Below are positions 15,305-21,213 of a stretch of 21,213 nt of DNA, piece by piece. Under the pieces are notes generated by a model. It worked only from the letters and a program-made list of their open reading frames with translations, made no database searches and had not been told where the DNA came from. Origin of the DNA: Methanobacteriota archaeon (GTDB lineage Archaea > Thermoplasmatota > Poseidoniia > Poseidoniales > Poseidoniaceae); the NCBI GenBank assembly GCA_002719475.1, contig PBHQ01000051.1:1-21213 (forward strand), read 5' to 3'. The translations under genes and the position numbers were made by a program. The stretch's first letter is position 1. Every line of letters starts with the position of its first letter.

Positions 15305-15970
15305 ATGTCAGAGGAATACGAAGACATGACTGTCTCTGAGTTGAAAGAACTACTCAAGGAGAAGGGCTTGAAAGTTGGAGGTAACAAGTCAGAACTTATC
15401 GCTCGACTCAGCGAATCTCAGGAACAGGAAGAAGAAGAAGTCGTAGAAGAGGCTCTTGAGGAAGAAGCCCTTGAAGAGGATTCGGATGATGATGATGAAT
15501 ACGATGACTACGATGATGATGATGATGACTGGGATGATGATGAGCCAGAGTTCCATGTTGCAAAGCAGAAACCTGTACTCGATGACGAGACTAAGGCTGC
15601 TTTGGAATTGAGAGCCGCTCAGAAGAAAGCCACCCCAGTATTCCAGAGAACCGAGTGGTTCCGCTACAAGCGTCTATCACGCAGTGGTTGGAGGAAACCC
15701 AAGGGAATGGATAACAAGCAGCGTCGAAATTACAAGTATCGTAGCTCATTGGTCAGGGTTGGCCATGGCAAGGTATCTCTGGCAAGAGGGCTTCATCCAA
15801 GCTGATTCCGCGAGGTCATGGTTCACAATCCAGATGATCTTGAGACGATTGACCCAGAGACCGAGGCTGCAAGAGTTGGTCGAACTGTTGGTGGCCGAAA
15901 GCGCGAGCGAATCCACACAAGAGCCGATGAACTAGGTATTCGTATCCTAAACAGAAGGAGGGGATTGTGA
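15305..15970 (+). CDS. rpl32e: 50S ribosomal protein L32e (eL32) with N-terminal SAP domain, interrupted by one in-frame TGA
   Basis: Archaeal/eukaryotic large-subunit protein. The first open stretch, 15305-15805 (166 codons), holds a SAP-type helix-turn-helix (residues 8-36), a very acidic Asp/Glu linker (about 38-84) and most of L32e (TEWFRYKRLSRSGWRKPKG, then SLARGLHPS). TGA stands at codon 167. The missing C-terminus follows at once in the same frame: FREVMVHNPDDLETIDPETE, ARVGRTVGGRKRERIHTRA and DELGIRILN, ending with TGA at 15968-15970, which overlaps the rpl19e ATG. Homologues have Gly at this position (HPSG[YF]REV), so one G-to-T change, GGA to TGA, explains it. Choices: sequencing error, true nonsense mutation, or readthrough. 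ATG 15305 follows AAGGAG; GTG 15296 is less likely. Confidence 0.9.
15485..15541 (+). repeat. GAT-rich trinucleotide run encoding poly-Asp in L32e
   Basis: GAT codons in blocks of four, five and three, interspersed with GAA, GAC, TAC and TGG, encode the Asp-rich linker between the SAP domain and the L32e core. Being a short tandem repeat, it may vary in length between strains. Confidence 0.7.
15803..15805 (+). other. In-frame TGA inside the rpl32e reading frame
   Basis: AGC-TGA-TTC-CGC stands where L32e proteins read Ser-Gly-[Phe/Tyr]-Arg. The 54 following codons are open and read as a well-conserved L32e C-terminus, so no frameshift is involved. A single base (T for G) separates it from a Gly codon. 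Confidence 0.95.
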
Positions 15971-16428
15971 TGCAGATTACTAATCAGAAGAAGATGGCAG
16001 CACAGTTGCTCAAGTGCGGAGTCAACAGAGTCTGGGTTCACCCTGCATTCGTCGATCAAGTGGCGACAGCAGTACAAAAGGATGACATCCAAGAGTTCAT
16101 CGAGGAAGGTTGGATCAAGGCTCGCCCAATCAAGGGTACCAGTCGTGTGCGCGCCCGACATATATCTGCTCAGAAGGCTAAGGGTCGAATGAAGGGACAA
16201 GGAAAGCGTAAGGGTTCAGCCAACAGCCGTAACCCTCGCAAGCAGAGATGGATGAAGACCATCCGTTCCCAGAGGCGTACACTCAGCGAGATGCGCGATG
16301 ATGGTACCATCGAAGCCAGTCAATATCGATACTACTACCGTAAAGCGAAGGGTGGCTCATACCGTTCCATCGCTCACATGCGCCAGCAAATGAACTCAGA
16401 TGGCATCCAACTCGGAGGTGAAGATTGA
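15970..16428 (+). CDS. rpl19e: 50S ribosomal protein L19e (eL19)
   Basis: Archaeal/eukaryotic large-subunit protein that forms an intersubunit bridge. It has 152 residues from ATG 15970, with NQKKMAAQLLKCGVNRVWV, the basic middle SAQKAKGRMKGQGKRKG and RNPRKQRWMKTIRSQRRTL. The TGATG overlap with the end of the L32e frame favours ATG 15970 over GTG 15967. GGAGGGG lies upstream within the L32e end. Confidence 0.96.
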   Translation: MQITNQKKMAAQLLKCGVNRVWVHPAFVDQVATAVQKDDIQEFIEEGWIKARPIKGTSRVRARHISAQKAKGRMKGQGKRKGSANSRNPRKQRWMKTIRSQRRTLSEMRDDGTIEASQYRYYYRKAKGGSYRSIAHMRQQMNSDGIQLGGED

Positions 16429-16943
16429 TGGTTCAGGGTCGTAGGAAGAGGTTGGCATATCGTCGTCGACGTAGCGGTGAGACCGATTATCATAGGCGTA
16501 GCAGATTGTTGAAAGCTCGTAAGCCTAGGGCTGTGGTCAGGGTGTCCAATACCCAGATTACTTGTCAATTAGTCAATTATGTCGCGTCTGGAGATGAGGT
16601 TTTAGTCAATGTCAATGGCAACACTCTGGTCAAGAAGTACGCTTGGCCCGAGTCATCTTCGCGTAAATCCTTGCCAGCATCCTACCTTGTTGGTTATGCA
16701 ATGGGTAAGGCTGTATCTGCAGCAGGACATGAAGAGGCTGTGCTCGATATCGGGCTTGCTGCCTCAACTCCTGGCTCTCGAATTTTTGCTGCCCTCAAGG
16801 GTATGGTCGATGCGGGAATGGATATTCCACATGGAGAATCTGCTCTACCAGATGAAGATCGTCTCAATGGAGCCCACATCTCAGAGGATGTTGCAGCGCA
16901 GGTTGAAGAAACTCGCAAGAAGATAGAGGGGGCGTTTGAATGA
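16428..16943 (+). CDS. rpl18: 50S ribosomal protein L18 (uL18)
   Basis: 5S rRNA-binding protein of the central protuberance. It has 171 residues from ATG 16428 (TGATG overlap with rpl19e; GGAGGTGA just upstream). Recognised by RRKRLAYRRRRSGETDYHRR, VVRVSNTQITCQLVNY, YLVGYAMGKAV and ALKGMVDAGMDIPHGE, in the long archaeal/eukaryotic form. Confidence 0.95.
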   Translation: MVQGRRKRLAYRRRRSGETDYHRRSRLLKARKPRAVVRVSNTQITCQLVNYVASGDEVLVNVNGNTLVKKYAWPESSSRKSLPASYLVGYAMGKAVSAAGHEEAVLDIGLAASTPGSRIFAALKGMVDAGMDIPHGESALPDEDRLNGAHISEDVAAQVEETRKKIEGAFE

Positions 16944-17803
16944 GCGATGAACAGGTAGATGCTGTTGAAGAGACGGTTGAGGAAGTCGAAGTTGTTCAGG
17001 CTCCTGAGCACGAAGCCATGCCAATTGAGCCTATGGAGGCTCCAGTAGTTTTGCCAGAGAATCAGGCACCTGGGCTGCATTTGGCTTACAACCCTCCAGA
17101 AGTCAGTGAGGATGCTCCAAGGAGGCGCCGAGGTGTTGGTCCGGATCCTTTCGAGGCTTTGCGAAAGTGGACTCCAAAGACTCGCCTAGGTAAAGCAGTT
17201 CTTTCTGGAGAGATAGTGACCATGGAACAGGCAATCCGTAGTGGTATGCCAGTAAGAGAGGTCGAGGTCATCGATGCATTGTTGCCTAACCTTGAGGATG
17301 AGGTCATCACAGTCAATATGATTCAAAGGATGACGGACAGCGGACGTAGAGTTCGATTCAACGTCATGGCTTGTGTAGGAAATCGAGACGGCTATGTCGG
17401 CTTGGCAATCGCCAAGGGTAAGGAAGTGGCAAATACCATTCGCAAAGCAATCGATGCTGCCAAATTGAACATAATCTCGGTACAACGAGGTAATGGTTCA
17501 TGGGAATCCAGCGCCGGTCCAGGAACCAGTATTCCATTCAAGGTGACAGGCCGTGCAGGATCGACTAGAGTTACCTTGATGCCTGCTGCTGCAGGTAAGG
17601 GATTGGTTGTAGGGCAGACCGGAAAGAAGATTCTCGAATTGGCAGGTATTAGCGATATTCTGAGCCGTTCCAGGGGTCAGACTCGCACCACAATTAACTA
17701 CGCATTGGCTACATATAACGCACTTATCGAGATGAACAAGACCCGCGTCAGCGATGACCAGCGTCAGAGGCTCTTCATGGTACAAGGGAGGATTCTAGAA
17801 TGA
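16940..17803 (+). CDS. rps5: 30S ribosomal protein S5 (uS5) with acidic N-terminal extension
   Basis: Small-subunit protein at the mRNA entry channel, important for decoding accuracy. It has 287 residues, longer than the usual 210-230. Residues 1-65 are an acidic, proline-containing extension of no known domain. The S5 core starts near DPFEALRKWTPKTRLG (69-84), with the double-stranded-RNA-binding-like domain (VNMIQRMTDSGRRVRFNVMA, GNRDGYVGLAIAKGKEV) and the C-terminal part PAAAGKGLVVGQTGKKILEL. Overlaps rpl18 as ATGA. Confidence 0.95.
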   Translation: MSDEQVDAVEETVEEVEVVQAPEHEAMPIEPMEAPVVLPENQAPGLHLAYNPPEVSEDAPRRRRGVGPDPFEALRKWTPKTRLGKAVLSGEIVTMEQAIRSGMPVREVEVIDALLPNLEDEVITVNMIQRMTDSGRRVRFNVMACVGNRDGYVGLAIAKGKEVANTIRKAIDAAKLNIISVQRGNGSWESSAGPGTSIPFKVTGRAGSTRVTLMPAAAGKGLVVGQTGKKILELAGISDILSRSRGQTRTTINYALATYNALIEMNKTRVSDDQRQRLFMVQGRILE

Positions 17804-18270
17804 CTTGGTTGGTAATCAGAGTACGTTCCGACGTTGGTGTCGAGCGAAGTATCAAGGAGACGATGCATATGTTGAATCTGACTCGTGTCAACCACGCAGT
17901 CTTGATTCCTGAGAACGACCAGTACCGTGGAATGCTTCAGAAGGCCAAGGATTACATCACTTGGGGAGAAGTTTCTGAGGATACGATCAACACTCTGTTG
18001 TCTGAGCGAGGAAGGATGTCTGGAGACAAGCCTGTGACCGATGAGGTCGTCGCCGACAATAGTGAATTCGCGGACATCGGGGCTTTGGCCAAGGCCATTG
18101 CCTCTGGTGATGCAACCGTCAAGAATGTCGAGGGTATGAAGCGAGTATTCCGCCTTCATCCACCCCGTGGCGCTAAGGGTTGGGGTGGCATCAAGCGATC
18201 TTTCAGAGTTGGTGGAGCCTTGGGCCCACGAGGAGATGAAATCGAGGCATTGGCTGCCAGGATGATTTGA
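17800..18270 (+). CDS. rpl30: 50S ribosomal protein L30 (uL30)
   Basis: Large-subunit protein in the long archaeal form, 156 residues. Start WLVIRVRSDVGVERSIKETM, then LNLTRVNHAVLIPENDQYRGML, the YITWGEV segment typical of archaea and eukaryotes (L7-type), and FRLHPPRGAKGWGGIKRSF near the end. Overlaps rps5 by four bases (ATGA). Confidence 0.96.
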   Translation: MTWLVIRVRSDVGVERSIKETMHMLNLTRVNHAVLIPENDQYRGMLQKAKDYITWGEVSEDTINTLLSERGRMSGDKPVTDEVVADNSEFADIGALAKAIASGDATVKNVEGMKRVFRLHPPRGAKGWGGIKRSFRVGGALGPRGDEIEALAARMI

Positions 18271-18280
18271 GGTGAATGAC

Positions 18281-18724
18281 ATGGTAAGTAGGACTAACAA
18301 ATTCCGAGGACGTTGCCGTACTCACGGACGTGGACACAAGGCTGGACGCGGAGCTGGAAAGCGCGGTGGACGTGGAAATGCAGGTATGAATAAGCACAGA
18401 GTGATGACCAGAATCAAGTATATGCCAAATCACTGGGGTATGCACGGTTTTAATCGAAATCCAAGCCTACGCAAGGTGAACGTCACCTGCAATGTTTGCG
18501 ATCTTGAGAAGTTAGCCAAAGGCGATGAACTCAACTTGACCGAGATGGGCATCGATAAGTTGCTTGGAAGCGGTCAAATCAAGACTGCACTCAATATTAC
18601 TGTTGATGCTGCTAGCCCCAAAGCCATCGCTAAAGTAGAGGCTGCTGGCGGTAGTGTTTCTATCGATGATGAGTGGGAAGAAGAAGAGTGGGAAGAATCC
18701 GAAGATGCAGAGGATGTCGAGTGA
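18281..18724 (+). CDS. rpl15: 50S ribosomal protein L15 (uL15)
   Basis: Late-assembling large-subunit protein. ATG 18281 gives 147 residues; the in-frame GTG at 18272 lies inside the ribosome site (TGAGGTGA, also the rpl30 stop), so it is rejected. The N-terminal basic, glycine-rich text CRTHGRGHKAGRGAGKRGG is diagnostic, followed by FNRNPSLRKVNVTCNVCDLE. The last 20 residues are strongly acidic (EEEEWEESEDAEDVE), an unusual tail for an rRNA-binding protein. It is the last ribosomal gene before secY. Confidence 0.95.
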   Translation: MVSRTNKFRGRCRTHGRGHKAGRGAGKRGGRGNAGMNKHRVMTRIKYMPNHWGMHGFNRNPSLRKVNVTCNVCDLEKLAKGDELNLTEMGIDKLLGSGQIKTALNITVDAASPKAIAKVEAAGGSVSIDDEWEEEEWEESEDAEDVE

Positions 18725-18793
18725 TTGCTTCTTTAGTATCAAATCAATACCAAACTACTAGACAATGATTACAAGACGCAGGGAGGGGAATGA

Positions 18794-20725
18794 ATGGTAG
18801 TTAGACGACCAGTGACATGGGCGATTGGTCTTATTGCCATAAGTTACTACGCCATAATGTTGTATTGGCAACAGGATAACTTGATGGGTGACTCGGTGGA
18901 TCAAGTCCTCAGAGACAGAGCTATCCTAGGGTTGGGACTTTCCATTCTCTACATCGGTTTCCTGATGTGGTGTTTCATGCGAGATCTTCCCGAAGGTCTT
19001 CAGGATGTTCCAATCATTGGAAAGTACGGTAAACTCCTAGTTTGGCTGACTTTTGTCGGTTTCAGTACTTGGTATTCTTGGTTCGTGGACAAGGAAGCAG
19101 TAGGCTACCTCTTCGTAGGAGTACTTCTGATGGGATTCGGCGTAGCAGCTGCCTTGACATGTTTATTCTATACTGGTTCCGAATCAAGCCGATTGTACGC
19201 TCTGCGTCGTTTCGTAGACGTCTACCCTACCATAACTAAGCCTGATGGGCACGTTCGCTTCATGCAGAAGTTGTGGACTACAACTTTCGTTTTGATTCTA
19301 TATTTCGCTATGACTAACGTCATGATTTGGGGACTGTCCGGGCAGGCTTTGGATATCTTCTCTGGATTCCGAGCAATCATGGCTGGTGCCAGCGGTACCA
19401 TCATGCATCTTGGAATCGGTCCGATTGTTACCGGTTCAATCATCATGCAGTTGTTCGCCGGTGCCAAGATTATCAAACTTGATTTGCAAGACTCCGATGA
19501 TAAAGCACTCTACCAAGGAGTACAGAAGTTGTTGGTTCTGGTAATGATTCCAGTTGAATCTATACCGCAGACCTACGGTTTCCTAGATCCTGATCCAGGT
19601 CTGATTACGAGCCTTGGTTCGGGTTGGGCTAATATGATCATCGTAGGTCAACTATTCGCCGGTTCCTACCTAGTGTTCTTACTCGACGAATTGGTCAGCA
19701 AATGGGGTATAGGTTCTGGTATCTCTCTATTCATTGCAGCCGGTGTTGCCCAGTCGACATTCGTCGGTACTTTGTCGCCTCTGCCGGTGACTAAGGGAAT
19801 TGGCTACAGCATCGAGAACCCACCTTCTGGTGTCTTACCAATGATATTCTATATGTTCCGGACTGCGTCGAATGCTCAATTAGTTTCGCAGAATGGATTC
19901 GAAATGATTCTACTGACGCACGTCAATCCGATTGTAGCGTTAGCTTCGTCAATTATTGTGTTCCTAGTAGTGGCTTATGCTGAGTCGAGTAAACTGGAGT
20001 TGCCATTGACGCATGGAAAGGTGCGTGGTCACAAGGGTAAGTATCCTATACGCTTGGTATACGCAAGCAACATTCCGGTTATTTTGATGGCCGCTCTATT
20101 GGCAAACATCAACATGTTCACCCTATTGTTCTGGAGTCATCCGACATTATCTACGGTTCCGATACTCGGTCGTGAGGGTTGGTGGTCCCAAGCCGAATTC
20201 TTTGGAACATATGAGCCGGGTCAAAGTACTCCCTCAGACGGTTTCGCTTGGTATTCTTCGATGGTTAATGGGGTAGGTGATTGGCTGTTGCCGTTATTAG
20301 ATCAACGAGGCGATATCTATGGCCATTCATTGAGTCAGATTATGTTACACGTCGTAGTATATGTCGGAGTCATGACATTGGGTTCGATGGTATTCGCGAA
20401 GTTCTGGATTGAGACAACCAACATGGGCGCCAAGGATGTTGCTAAACAAATTGAGAGAACTGGTATGCAAATACCCGGATTCAGAAAGAATCCACTGGTT
20501 CTAGAGAAGATTCTGCAACGATATATCCCTCCTGTGACGCTGTTCAGTGGTGCATTCGTAGGATTACTTGCCGCGGGGGCTGACCTCCTTGGTACCATAG
20601 GTAACGCTACTGGTACGGGTCTGTTACTTGCTGTAGGTATCATATTACGTACGTATGAACAGATCCAAAAAGAACAGGCGATGGAGATGCATCCGATGCT
20701 CAGACAGTTCTTCGGTGCTGAGTGA
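18794..20725 (+). CDS. secY: Protein translocase subunit SecY with extra N-terminal membrane domain
   Basis: Channel-forming subunit of the Sec translocon in the cytoplasmic membrane. The SecY core begins near residue 138 (LRRFVDVYPTITKP), the usual N-terminus of archaeal SecY, and includes LGIGPIVTGSIIMQL, WGIGSGISLFIAAG, MQIPGFRKNPLVLEKIL, RYIPPVTLFSGAFVGLLA and GTGLLLAVGIILRTYEQ. The total is 643 residues, against 450-500 for most archaeal SecY. The excess is residues 1-137, with four hydrophobic segments at about 7-25, 43-62, 81-98 and 102-126, all in one open frame. GGGAGGGG precedes ATG 18794. A 69-base gap separates it from rpl15, so it may have its own promoter or be read through. Confidence 0.95.
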   Translation: MVVRRPVTWAIGLIAISYYAIMLYWQQDNLMGDSVDQVLRDRAILGLGLSILYIGFLMWCFMRDLPEGLQDVPIIGKYGKLLVWLTFVGFSTWYSWFVDKEAVGYLFVGVLLMGFGVAAALTCLFYTGSESSRLYALRRFVDVYPTITKPDGHVRFMQKLWTTTFVLILYFAMTNVMIWGLSGQALDIFSGFRAIMAGASGTIMHLGIGPIVTGSIIMQLFAGAKIIKLDLQDSDDKALYQGVQKLLVLVMIPVESIPQTYGFLDPDPGLITSLGSGWANMIIVGQLFAGSYLVFLLDELVSKWGIGSGISLFIAAGVAQSTFVGTLSPLPVTKGIGYSIENPPSGVLPMIFYMFRTASNAQLVSQNGFEMILLTHVNPIVALASSIIVFLVVAYAESSKLELPLTHGKVRGHKGKYPIRLVYASNIPVILMAALLANINMFTLLFWSHPTLSTVPILGREGWWSQAEFFGTYEPGQSTPSDGFAWYSSMVNGVGDWLLPLLDQRGDIYGHSLSQIMLHVVVYVGVMTLGSMVFAKFWIETTNMGAKDVAKQIERTGMQIPGFRKNPLVLEKILQRYIPPVTLFSGAFVGLLAAGADLLGTIGNATGTGLLLAVGIILRTYEQIQKEQAMEMHPMLRQFFGAE

Positions 20726-20727
20726 AT

Positions 20728-20757
20728 CGCAATATCCGTAAATTGCTGATATTTGCG
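20728..20757 (+). terminator. Hairpin directly after secY
   Basis: CGCAATATC (20728-20736) pairs with GATA-T-TTGCG (20748-20757): nine base pairs, one bulged T and an 11-base loop, starting two bases after the secY stop. No U-run follows closely, so termination is only a suggestion; it may instead protect or process the mRNA end. Confidence 0.35.
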
Positions 20758-20796
20758 AGCAGTGCCACGATTTCTAGGCCAAGCATGCGCGTCATG

Positions 20797-20808
20797 TTCA
20801 TATATGAA
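20797..20808 (+). promoter_or_regulatory. Probable TATA element of the 16S rRNA promoter
   Basis: The palindrome TTCATATATGAA is the clearest TATA-like element in the gap and lies about 290 bases before mature 16S. Archaeal spacing predicts initiation near 20828. An upstream purine-rich TFB-recognition element is not obvious. Confidence 0.55.
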
Positions 20809-20825
20809 AGGTAGGTCCGATGGTT

Positions 20826-21098
20826 GCTTACGTCCTCTCAAAGGCGTTGCCGGCTGAGCTCTTAGGAGCGATGAAGACCGGCATCTATGATGACGTGATG
20901 CCGAAGCAATGCGGTTCCGAGAAACCGACTCCCTGCGGGGGTCGCACGCTCAGAGCTGAGGAAGGTGATCAGGTTACACAGAACATGTGTGTAAGATAGA
21001 GCAACTCTAAAAAGAGTGTTCCAACCAAAAATAACCAATAAGTGACAACTTGTGATGTCGTCTTAAGGATCAGTGCAGAAGGAGAAATCCTGCAAACA
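20826..21098 (+). other. Structured 5' leader of the 16S rRNA precursor
   Basis: No protein gene is credible here. The stretch folds into successive stems: AGCTCT/AGAGCT (20857-20862 with 20952-20957), continuing after a 3-base bulge as GAGCG/CGCTC (20866-20870 with 20947-20951). These enclose CGGCATC/GATGCCG (20879-20885 with 20897-20903) and GACTCCC/GGGGGTC (20927-20933 with 20937-20943). Downstream are TTACACA/TGTGTAA (20974-20980 with 20988-20994) and ACTCT/AGAGT (21004-21008 with 21013-21017). Pre-rRNA leaders are normally processed by pairing with 3' flanking sequence, which is outside the window. A separate small RNA embedded here cannot be excluded. Confidence 0.6.
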
Positions 21099-21213
21099 AA
21101 TCTGGTTGATCCTGCCAGAGGCGACCGCTATTGGAGTTCGATTAAGCCATGCGAGTAGAAAGAAATTAGATTCTTTGCATACTGCTCAGTAACACGTGGA
21201 TAACCTGCCCTAC
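21099..21213 (+). rRNA. rrs: 16S ribosomal RNA, 5' end only
   Basis: TCTGGTTGATCCTGCCAGAG is the universal archaeal 16S start, and the conserved stretches AAGCCATGCGAGT, CTGCTCAGTAACACGTGGAT and AACCTGCCCT follow in order. Only about the first 115 bases are present; the gene runs off the right edge. The mature 5' end is placed by analogy and may be off by a few bases. Wording such as GCGACCGCTATTGGAGTTCGA suggests a Marine Group II/III euryarchaeote, which is an impression from memory. Confidence 0.97.

Noticed and set aside
15803..15805. Genome-wide reassignment of TGA to Gly
   Set aside because: TGA is the terminal stop of every other gene here, including the end of rpl32e itself, so general recoding is excluded; only a local event or an error remains.
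15684..15935. Alternative-frame open frame across the L32e interruption, as evidence of a frameshift
   Set aside because: The true C-terminus continues in the original frame after the TGA, so no frameshift is needed; the other frame reads nothing familiar.
20871..20957. C/D-box guide RNA in the 16S leader (ATGATGA and CTGA strings present)
   Set aside because: The boxes fall in a hairpin loop and a stem end, not in a kink-turn arrangement, and no paired inner boxes or guide match could be seen.
21074..21094. Bulge-helix-bulge processing site just before 16S (GCA, GAA bulge, GGA with TCC, TGC)
   Set aside because: Only three-pair helices with one bulge are visible, and the normal partner strand lies beyond the window.
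1..21213. Mobile elements, CRISPR arrays, tRNA genes
   Set aside because: No direct-repeat/spacer arrays, transposase text, terminal repeats or T-arm-containing cloverleafs were seen on either strand.

Overview
The window looks like the genome of a marine euryarchaeote of the Thermoplasmata/Poseidoniia type (Marine Group II, possibly III). The evidence is a group II chaperonin, an archaeal S10/spc-type ribosomal operon with archaea/eukaryote-only proteins (S4e, L32e, L19e), aIF1 and RNase P protein Rpp29 inside that operon, a Hef-type helicase, an archaeal SecY, and a 16S rRNA 5' end of archaeal type at the right edge. The exact lineage is inferred from the 16S start and general style, not from a tree.

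Layout. (1) 1-965 is the 3' part of a thermosome gene. (2) 1095-4124 is a two-gene redox unit. The first protein has two CysJ-like flavodoxin domains fused to a succinate-dehydrogenase-B-like region in which every iron-sulfur cysteine has been replaced. The second is an HdrB/SdhE-type CCG protein whose second cysteine motif is degenerate. (3) 4167-6032, on the minus strand, is a Hef-like DNA helicase without a nuclease domain, ending in a PIP-box-like motif. (4) 6033-6352 is a 320-base divergent intergenic region with hairpins and a C-rich tandem heptamer, probably the leader of the ribosomal operon. (5) 6353-18724 is an unbroken operon: L3, L4, L23, L2, S19, L22, S3, L29, aIF1, Rpp29, S17, L14, L24, S4e, L5, S14, S8, L6, L32e, L19e, L18, S5, L30, L15. 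(6) 18794-20725 is secY, carrying about 140 extra N-terminal residues with four predicted membrane helices. (7) 20726-21098 is a promoter plus a strongly structured leader. (8) 21099 to the end is the 5' part of 16S rRNA.

The operon genes are tightly coupled, by ATGA or TGATG overlaps or by the fused stop/Shine-Dalgarno string TGAGGTGA. All 29 genes whose ends are visible stop with TGA. Set against that, the rpl32e reading frame holds one in-frame TGA at 15803-15805. The L32e C-terminus then continues in the same frame to a TGA at 15968-15970 that overlaps the rpl19e start.

The best candidates for something undescribed are the flavodoxin/cysteine-free SdhB/CCG pair (possibly an iron-sparing redesign of an SDH- or HDR-type electron module), the interrupted SAP-L32e gene, and the membrane-extended SecY.
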